From the NCBI RefSeq assembly GCF_027625935.1, contig NZ_CP115300.1, forward strand, positions 3,782,001 through 3,846,000: 64,000 bases of DNA. The letters run 5' to 3'. Every line of letters starts with the position of its first letter. The first letter of the stretch is position 1. The DNA is from Streptomyces camelliae (GTDB lineage: Bacteria > Actinomycetota > Actinomycetes > Streptomycetales > Streptomycetaceae). This document shows positions 58,422 to 64,000 of the stretch, in pieces. A program made the position numbers and the translations under genes. Below the pieces are notes generated by a model. The model ran no database searches. It worked only from the letters and a program-made list of their open reading frames with translations, and was not told the DNA's origin.

Positions 58422-59801
58422 ATGTCGCTGACCTACGACGTTCGCCTGTACTCCATCGAGATCCGCAAGGACCGCCCCAAGCCGTACCGTCTCCGTTGGC
58501 TGGTCGGGGCGAACAAGCACTCCAAGAGTTACACCCTCAAGGTTCAGGCGGAGGGGCGCCGCTCGGAACTCATGTCCGCCATTCGGCGCGGCGACCAGTT
58601 CGACGAGGAGACGGGGCTTCCTGTCTCCGAGCTGCGTGCGAAGCAGGGTTCCATCACCTGGTACGAGCACTGCCGTGCGTACGTTGATCGTAAGTGGGCG
58701 CTGGCCCCGGCGAAGTCGCGGAAGAACTACGCGGATGCGCTGGCCACCATCACGCCGGCGCTCGTGAAGACGAGGGCGGGCATGCCCGATGCTGCGCTCA
58801 TGCGGCGTGCGCTCTACGGCTGGGCGTTCAACCGGAACCGCTGGAACGAGACCCCACCGGACGACGTTGCCCGCGCCCTGGCTTGGATCGGTACGCATTC
58901 GATGCCGGTGTCTGCGCTGGAAGACCCCGCAACGGTACGTCTCGCCCTTGATGCCCTGGCTCTGCGGATCGACGGCAAGTCGGCGTCACCGCGCACGGCG
59001 AAGCGCAAGCGGGCGTGTCTGAGCGATGTTCTCGGGCTGGCGGTGGAAGAGCAGTACTTCTCGCTCCCGGTCAATCCGCTCACAGCCGTGAAGTGGACCG
59101 CTCCGAAGTCCGTGGAGGAGGTGGACCCCGAAAGCGTTGCGAACCCCCGCCAGGTGCGCGCGCTGCTGGCGGGGGTGCGTGAGCAGGGGACCCGTGGACG
59201 TCACCTGGAAGCGTTCTTCGGGTGCCTGTACTACGCGGCCATGCGCCCCGCCGAAGCGGCCGGACTGCGCGCGAGTCAGTGTCACCTCCCTGAGACCGGG
59301 TGGGGCATGCTCACTCTGCGACAGGGCATTGTTCGGGCCGGCCGGAGCTGGACGGACGACGGGTCGGCTCACGAGACGCGCCACCTGAAAGCTCGGGCCA
59401 AGAAGGACTCCCGTCCGGTACCCATCCCGCCGCACTTCGTCCGCATGCTGCGGGAGCACATCGCCACGCACGGCACGGCGCCTGATGGCCGGCTCTTCCG
59501 GACCAACCGCAACGGTCTCCTACAGGAGACCGGCTACGGGGAGGTGTGGGCGAAGGCCCGCCGCGACGTGCTGAGCGAGGCAGAGACGGCCTCACTGCTG
59601 GCCCGTCGCCCCTACGACCTTCGACACGCCGGGGTGTCGTTCTGGCTCAGTTCTGGAGTGGACGCCATGGAGTGCGCCCGTCGCGCCGGGCACAGCATCG
59701 CGGTACTGCACAAGGTGTACGCCAAGGTGCTGGATCAGACGCGGGAGCGGGCAAACAGCCGGATCGATGCAGCCCTGCGGGAGTGGAACGAGCCGGAGTG
59801 A
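58422..59801 (+). CDS. int: Tyrosine-recombinase integrase
   Basis: A 459-residue integrase. The N-terminal part has an SAM-like core-binding segment; catalytic residues include R275 (AAMRPAEAAGLR), a Lys in LKARAKKDSRPVPI, box II YDLRHAG with R401 and H402 (Tyr398 sits where His is usual), the GHS His, and nucleophile Y433 in HKVYAKV. It recombines attP with tRNA-Tyr attB. ATG 58422 follows GGAG. Confidence 0.95.
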   Translation: MSLTYDVRLYSIEIRKDRPKPYRLRWLVGANKHSKSYTLKVQAEGRRSELMSAIRRGDQFDEETGLPVSELRAKQGSITWYEHCRAYVDRKWALAPAKSRKNYADALATITPALVKTRAGMPDAALMRRALYGWAFNRNRWNETPPDDVARALAWIGTHSMPVSALEDPATVRLALDALALRIDGKSASPRTAKRKRACLSDVLGLAVEEQYFSLPVNPLTAVKWTAPKSVEEVDPESVANPRQVRALLAGVREQGTRGRHLEAFFGCLYYAAMRPAEAAGLRASQCHLPETGWGMLTLRQGIVRAGRSWTDDGSAHETRHLKARAKKDSRPVPIPPHFVRMLREHIATHGTAPDGRLFRTNRNGLLQETGYGEVWAKARRDVLSEAETASLLARRPYDLRHAGVSFWLSSGVDAMECARRAGHSIAVLHKVYAKVLDQTRERANSRIDAALREWNEPE

Positions 59802-59923
59802 TCATCCTCTCCCCTGGGGGACGCCTGGGGGACACGCACTGACTGACGTCGGGATACGGGTGGTACGGGGTGAGACACGTCCGCGCTTCGTCCACGGCGA
59901 ATCGAACGGGTGCCGACAACGAG

Positions 59924-59966
59924 AAACCCCCTCTGATCAGGTAATTAACCTGATCAGAGGGGGTTT
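59924..59966. terminator. Element-supplied terminator downstream of tRNA-Tyr
   Basis: A perfect 19-bp stem (59924-59942 with 59948-59966), loop AATTA, lies just beyond the tRNA 3' end. It also terminates int from the other side. Confidence 0.88.
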
Positions 59967-59970
59967 CCCT

Positions 59971-60025
59971 CCGTGTGGCGGCGCCAGGATTCGAACCTGG
60001 GAAGGCTGAGCCGGCAGATTTACAG
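59971..60025. repeat. attR: 55-bp direct repeat inside tRNA-Tyr
   Basis: Identical to 45306-45360. Integration leaves this end with the complete tRNA. Confidence 0.95.
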
Positions 60026-60057
60026 TCTGCTCCCTTTGGCCGCTCGGGCACACCGCC
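59976..60057 (-). tRNA. tRNA-Tyr (GTA), element integration site
   Basis: An 82-nt class II tRNA with a long variable arm. Acceptor GGCGGTG pairs with CGCCGCC; anticodon GTA in the CTGTAAA loop; T-loop GTTCGAATC. Its 3' 50 nt are now supplied by the element, keeping the gene functional. Confidence 0.96.
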
Positions 60058-60282
60058 GGGTAGTGCTGCCTTCGAACCCGCTTTCGGCGGTGCTCCCCGG
60101 CAACGACGTAAACAATACCCGATGCAGAGGGGTGCTTCGCCACCCGGTTGATCTCCACCTGCCGGCTCCCGGGGTGGCTAGGCTGGTGCGGATGCGGCCC
60201 GGTGTCATGCCGGGCCCGGCGGCCGCCGCCGCGCACGCCGGCACGCACCCGATTCGCACCCCGATACAAGGAGCCACAGGAC

Positions 60283-60771
60283 ATGGCCGACTCCAGTTTC
60301 GACATCGTCTCGAAGGTCGAGCGGCAGGAGGTCGACAACGCCCTCAACCAGACCGCCAAGGAGATCTCGCAGCGCTACGACTTCAAGGGCGTGGGCGCCT
60401 CGATCTCGTGGTCCGGCGACAAGATCGAGATGCGGGCGAACTCCGAGGACCGGGTGAAGGCTGTCCTCGACGTCTTCCAGTCCAAGCTGATCAAGCGCGG
60501 CATCTCGCTCAAGGCGCTGGACGCGGACGAGCCCCAGCTGTCCGGCAAGGAGTACAAGATCTCCGCGTCGCTCCAGGAGGGCATCTCCCAGGACAACGCG
60601 AAGAAGGTGGCGAAGATCATTCGCGACGAGGGCCCGAAGGGCGTGAAGGCCCAGGTCCAGGGCGACGAGCTGCGCGTCAGCTCCAAGAGCCGCGACGACC
60701 TGCAGGCCGTGATCGCGCTGCTGAAGGGCAAGGACTTCGACTTCGCGCTGCAGTTCGTCAACTACCGGTAG
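60283..60771 (+). CDS. YajQ family nucleotide-binding protein
   Basis: A 162-residue YajQ (DUF520), two ferredoxin-like domains: [33 protein letters not shown], and [17 protein letters not shown]. Homologues bind nucleotides; the Xanthomonas member binds cyclic di-GMP. AAGGAG precedes ATG 60283. It sits right of the element, next to tRNA-Tyr. Confidence 0.93.
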   Translation: MADSSFDIVSKVERQEVDNALNQTAKEISQRYDFKGVGASISWSGDKIEMRANSEDRVKAVLDVFQSKLIKRGISLKALDADEPQLSGKEYKISASLQEGISQDNAKKVAKIIRDEGPKGVKAQVQGDELRVSSKSRDDLQAVIALLKGKDFDFALQFVNYR

Positions 60772-60782
60772 AAAATTGGCAC

Positions 60783-60844
60783 AGGCGCGGAAGAGCGGGT
60801 CGTCCGGTGCCGGGCGGCCCGCCCTTCCGCGCCTCTGCGCTCCC
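60783..60844 (+). terminator. Terminator after yajQ
   Basis: AGGCGCGGAAG (60783-60793) pairs with 60834-60844, with an inner GCGGG/CCCGC extension. Confidence 0.7.
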
Positions 60845-60864
60845 GCCGTGCCCCCGAGCGGCGC

Positions 60865-61131
60865 TCAGTCGCGTGAGTTGCCGAACAGGATGCGGTAGAC
60901 GATCAGCAGCACCAGGGAGCCGCCGATGGCCGCGGCCCAGGTGGCGCCGTCGTAGAAGTTCCTGGTGATCGGGTGGTGCATCCAGCGGGCCGAGATCCAG
61001 CCGCCGATGAATGCCCCCGCGATGCCGATGAGGGTCGTACCGATGAAGCCGCCGGGGTCACGTCCCGGCAGGAGGACCTTGGCGATGACTCCGGCCACCA
61101 GGCCCAGGATGATCCAACCGATGATGCTCAT
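60865..61131 (-). CDS. GlsB/YeaQ/YmgE family stress membrane protein
   Basis: An 88-residue protein with three membrane segments: MSIIGWIILGLVAGVIAKVLLP, GGFIGTTLIGIAGAFIGGWI and WAAAIGGSLVLLIVYRILF. The LPGRDPGGFIGTTLIGI signature is that of transglycosylase-associated/GlsB proteins, small stress-response membrane proteins of unknown mechanism. Confidence 0.88.
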   Translation of the reverse strand: MSIIGWIILGLVAGVIAKVLLPGRDPGGFIGTTLIGIAGAFIGGWISARWMHHPITRNFYDGATWAAAIGGSLVLLIVYRILFGNSRD

Positions 61132-61287
61132 GCCGTGAACCTGCCCTTCCGAGCTGTCTTCGCACTGTCCGCCTGCTGAGGATCCGGTGAGGACCCGCTG
61201 TCGACGCGCGCGTGTTCGTGCTCCGGTGATGAAGAGGACGTCACAGGGCCACCACCTGGTTGCGGGGCGGTCAGTAGGGTGCGGCGC

Positions 61288-62553
61288 ATGACACCTACGG
61301 ACACCGGCCTGCGACGCACGCTGGGGGTGCGGGACGCCGTCGTCGTCGGCCTCGGCTCGATGGTCGGCGCCGGCGTCTTCTCGGCCCTGGGACCGGCCGC
61401 GCGCGCGGCCGGGTCGGGACTGCTGCCCGGACTGGCGCTCGCGGCCGTCGTGGCCTACTGCAACGCCATGTCCTCGGCCCGGCTCGCCGCCCGCTATCCG
61501 GCCTCCGGCGGGACGTACGTGTACGGGCGGGAGCGTCTGGGTGCCTTCTGGGGATATCTCGCCGGCTGGGCGTTCGTGGTCGGCAAGACGGCCTCCTGCG
61601 CGGCCATGGCGCTCACGGTCGGCGCGTACGTCTGGCCGGAGCAGGCGCACGCGGTGGCCGTCGCGGCCGTGGTGGCGCTGACGGCCGTGAACTACGGCGG
61701 GATCCAGAAGTCGGCGTGGCTGACGCGGGTGATCGTGGCCGTCGTTCTCGCCGTCCTCGCGGCCGTGGTCGTCGTGTGCCTCGCCTCCGGACGGGCCGAC
61801 ACCGGCCGACTGGACATCGGGCTGTCGTCCGGGGCGGGCGGCGTGCTTCAGGCGGCCGGGCTGCTGTTCTTCGCATTCGCCGGATACGCGCGGATCGCGA
61901 CCCTCGGCGAGGAGGTACGGGATCCGGCGCGCACGATCCCGCGCGCCATCCCGCTCGCCCTGGGCATCACACTCGTGGTGTACGCGTGCGTGGCCGTCGC
62001 GGCGCTCTCGGTCCTCGGTGCGGACCGGCTCGGGCACGCGACCGCCCCGCTGGCCGACGCGGTGCGGGCGGCCGGGGCGCCGGGGCTCGTGCCCGTGGTG
62101 CGCGCGGGGGCGGCGGTGGCAGCGCTGGGCTCGCTGCTCGCGCTGATCCTCGGCGTGTCCCGTACGACGCTCGCCATGGCCCGGGACGGCCATCTGCCCA
62201 GGTCACTGGCAGCCGTGCATCCCCGCTTCCACGTGCCGCACCGGGCGGAGCCGGCCGTGGGCGCGGTGGTCGCCGTACTCGCCGCCACGGCGGACGTGCG
62301 CGGCGCGATCGGCTTCTCGTCCTTCGGCGTGCTGGCCTACTACGCCGTCGCCAACGCCTCCGCGTGGACGCTGAGTCCGGCCCCACTGTCCCGCGTGGTG
62401 CCCGTGCTGGGCCTGCTGGGCTGCGCCACGCTGGCGTTCGCCCTGCCCGCCGTCTCAGTGGCAACGGGAGCGGGCGTGCTCGCGCTGGGCGTGGCCGTCT
62501 ACGGCGTACGACGGTGGTGGGCGGGCCGGCACGTGGACCGGCGCGGCGCGTGA
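61288..62553 (+). CDS. APC-superfamily amino acid permease
   Basis: A 421-residue transporter with about 12 membrane segments. The APC consensus AVVVGLGSMVGAGVFSALGP opens the protein; YPASGGTYVYGRERLGAFWGYLAGW and FFAFAGYARIATLGEEVRDPARTIPRAI follow. ATG 61288 is chosen over an in-frame GTG three codons earlier. Likely imports an amino acid; substrate unknown. Confidence 0.88.
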   Translation: MTPTDTGLRRTLGVRDAVVVGLGSMVGAGVFSALGPAARAAGSGLLPGLALAAVVAYCNAMSSARLAARYPASGGTYVYGRERLGAFWGYLAGWAFVVGKTASCAAMALTVGAYVWPEQAHAVAVAAVVALTAVNYGGIQKSAWLTRVIVAVVLAVLAAVVVVCLASGRADTGRLDIGLSSGAGGVLQAAGLLFFAFAGYARIATLGEEVRDPARTIPRAIPLALGITLVVYACVAVAALSVLGADRLGHATAPLADAVRAAGAPGLVPVVRAGAAVAALGSLLALILGVSRTTLAMARDGHLPRSLAAVHPRFHVPHRAEPAVGAVVAVLAATADVRGAIGFSSFGVLAYYAVANASAWTLSPAPLSRVVPVLGLLGCATLAFALPAVSVATGAGVLALGVAVYGVRRWWAGRHVDRRGA

Positions 62554-62618
62554 CGCACCCTCAGGGCGCCGGCGACTGCCCCTGACGTGCGCACCCACGC
62601 AGTGGTCCGGCGGTCCGC

Positions 62619-63011
62619 TCAGCGGGTCGCGAACGGCTGGTCCGTGGGGACGATCTCGCGGCCCAGCGGCAGCAGGGAGACCGGGATCAGCTTGAAGTTG
62701 GCGATGCCGAACGGGATGCCGATGATCGTGATGCACAGGGCGATGCCGGTGACGATGTGGGCGATCGCCAGCCACCAGCCGGCCAGGATCAGCCACAGGA
62801 CGTTGCCGATGCAGGAAGGGGCGCCCGCGTCGCGGCGCTCGACCGTGGTGTACCCGAAAGGCCACAGGGCGTAGAGGCCGATGCGAAATGCGGCGATCCC
62901 GAACGGGATGCCGATGATGGTGATGCACAGCAGGACGCCGGCGAACAGGTAGCCGAGGAACAGCCAGAAGCCGCTCAGGACGAGCCAAATGATGTTCAGG
63001 ATGGTCTTCAT
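62619..63011 (-). CDS. YccF domain inner-membrane protein
   Basis: A 130-residue protein with two repeated YccF modules ([40 protein letters not shown]), each followed by [15 protein letters not shown] 63011 overlaps the htpX stop by 4 nt, so the two genes are coupled. Function unknown. Confidence 0.88.
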   Translation of the reverse strand: MKTILNIIWLVLSGFWLFLGYLFAGVLLCITIIGIPFGIAAFRIGLYALWPFGYTTVERRDAGAPSCIGNVLWLILAGWWLAIAHIVTGIALCITIIGIPFGIANFKLIPVSLLPLGREIVPTDQPFATR

Positions 63012-63871
63012 CGGATGCGTCCTGCCATCTTCTCCAGTCGGGCGATACGGTCCGCCATCGGCGGGTGCGTGGAGAACATCTTGGTCAGTCCCTGGCCCGC
63101 GCGGAAGGGGTTCGCGATCATCATGTGGCTGGCGGTCTCGATGCGGGGCTCGGGTGGCAGCGGGAGTTGCTGGGTGCCGATCTCCAGCTTGCGCAGGGCG
63201 CCGGCGAGGGCCAGCGGGTCGCCGGTGAGCTGAGCGCCGGAGGCGTCCGCCTCGTACTCGCGGGAGCGGCTGATGGCCAGCTGGATGAGGGTGGCGGCGA
63301 GCGGGCCGAGGATCATGATCAGGAGCATGCCGAGCAGGCCGGGGCCGTCGTCGTCGTCCGAGCGGCCGACCGGGATCAGCCAGGCGAAGTTCACCAGGAA
63401 CATGATCACCGAGGCGAGGGCGCCGGCGACCGAGGAGATGAGGATGTCCCGGTTGTAGACATGGCTCAGTTCGTGCCCGATCACGCCGCGCAGCTCGCGC
63501 TCGTCCAGCAGGCGCAGGATGCCCTCGGTGCAGCACACGGCCGCGTTGCGTGGGTTGCGGCCCGTGGCGAATGCGTTGGGGGCCTCCGTCGGCGAGATGT
63601 ACAGGCGGGGCATGGGCTGGCGGGCCTGCGTGGACAGCTCGCGGACCATCCGGTAGAGCGCGGGGGCCTCGAACTCGCTGACGGGGCGTGCGCGCATCGC
63701 GCGAAGGGCCAGCTTGTCGCTGTTCCAGTACGCGTACGCGTTCGTGCCCAGAGCGATCAGAACGGCGACGATCAGTCCCGTGCGGCCGAAGAAGCTGCCG
63801 ATGACGATGATGAGTGCGGACAGTCCCCCGAGGAGTACTGCGGTCCTGAGCCCGTTGTGCCGGCGGTGCAC
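63008..63871 (-). CDS. htpX: Zinc metalloprotease HtpX
   Basis: A 287-residue M48B protease. Two N-terminal membrane segments ([38 protein letters not shown]), zinc motif HELSH ([12 protein letters not shown]), two more membrane segments and a third-ligand region [11 protein letters not shown]. HtpX degrades damaged membrane proteins. GTG 63871 follows GGAGGG and gives the usual length; the longer frame is rejected. Confidence 0.94.
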   Translation of the reverse strand: MHRRHNGLRTAVLLGGLSALIIVIGSFFGRTGLIVAVLIALGTNAYAYWNSDKLALRAMRARPVSEFEAPALYRMVRELSTQARQPMPRLYISPTEAPNAFATGRNPRNAAVCCTEGILRLLDERELRGVIGHELSHVYNRDILISSVAGALASVIMFLVNFAWLIPVGRSDDDDGPGLLGMLLIMILGPLAATLIQLAISRSREYEADASGAQLTGDPLALAGALRKLEIGTQQLPLPPEPRIETASHMMIANPFRAGQGLTKMFSTHPPMADRIARLEKMAGRIR

Positions 63872-64000
63872 CGTACGCCCTCCAAATCGCGCGGGTGGGG
63901 AACACTTCGGGTCCAGTGGACCCTCCCGCTTGTGACAACGCCAGGCGGCGGTCACGAGTTCCCTGTGCCTGCGCGGGCGCCGCTCCGCTGTACGGGTGAC

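Larger units (their letters stand above)
45306..60025. mobile_element. Actinomycete integrative and conjugative element in tRNA-Tyr
   Basis: A 14,665-bp element bounded by 55-bp exact direct repeats (45306-45360 and 59971-60025) matching the 3' part of tRNA-Tyr. It encodes int and xis next to the intact tRNA, a TraB/FtsK translocase, spread-like small genes, a primase-polymerase/ATPase replication pair and a GntR repressor. This is the pSAM2-type AICE layout, in which double-stranded DNA is moved between mycelia by TraB. It replicates with a prim-pol module rather than a pSAM2-type RepSA. No antibiotic-resistance cargo is seen. Confidence 0.95.

Noticed and set aside
61848..62288. A 146-residue minus-strand frame
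   Set aside because: Antisense to the APC permease and without coding features.

Overview
The window is a high-GC actinobacterial chromosome segment, almost certainly Streptomyces. The evidence is the codon bias, frequent GTG starts, AGGAGG-type ribosome binding sites, and a recognisable rpmG / secE-nusG-rplKA / rplJL / rpoBC / rpsL-rpsG-fusA-tuf neighbourhood. No species can be named from the sequence alone.

Layout. Positions 1-2.7 kb hold Streptomyces accessory genes: an XRE regulator running off the left edge, a divergent anti-sigma-like ATPase, a decayed zinc-tail gene, a Uma2-type nuclease-fold protein and a DUF6247 protein. Next come a secreted GH115 glycosidase (2.8-5.8 kb) and the str operon (rpsL-rpsG-fusA-tuf, minus strand, 6.0-10.3 kb). 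Between rpsL and rpoC lies a plus-strand island (10.8-18.8 kb) with a CRP/FNR regulator and a tightly packed five-gene operon. rpoC, rpoB, rplL, rplJ, a lipoprotein gene, rplA, rplK, nusG, secE and tRNA-Trp follow on the minus strand (18.9-32.2 kb). From 32.5 to 45.2 kb are housekeeping and metabolic genes: a class I aminotransferase, adenosine deaminase, two TetR-controlled loci, murB, a DHA2 exporter, a pair of hot-dog dehydratase subunits, rpmG, tRNA-Met and tRNA-Thr, and an amidohydrolase.

A 14,665-bp integrative and conjugative element (45306-59970, bounded by 55-bp direct repeats) sits in tRNA-Tyr. It carries a KorSA-like GntR regulator, a GNAT protein, a long structured leader, a stand-alone RapZ C-terminal domain gene, several small transfer-associated genes, an FtsK/TraB DNA translocase followed by an array of 8-bp repeats (candidate clt), an orphan C5-type DNA methyltransferase, a primase-polymerase and P-loop ATPase replication pair, an iteron-like array, xis and int. 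The right flank returns to chromosomal genes: YajQ, GlsB/YeaQ-type, APC permease, YccF and HtpX.

Most notable find: the 12.0-18.8 kb operon combines a class III nucleotidyl cyclase-like protein, a STAND/HEAT-like protein, an SPFH-like coiled-coil protein, a Pycsar-type (PycTM) membrane effector and an M48 metallopeptidase. The first two proteins share a 26-residue Gly/Asn/Gln-rich motif, at the C-terminus of one and the N-terminus of the next, resembling bacterial amyloid signalling motifs. This suggests an elaborated Pycsar-like anti-phage system in which sensor and cyclase are wired by a homotypic motif. Also worth checking: Asn at RpoB residue 442 (E. coli position 531), and a leader in the element carrying a NusA-binding boxC-like motif upstream of the RapZ-C gene.
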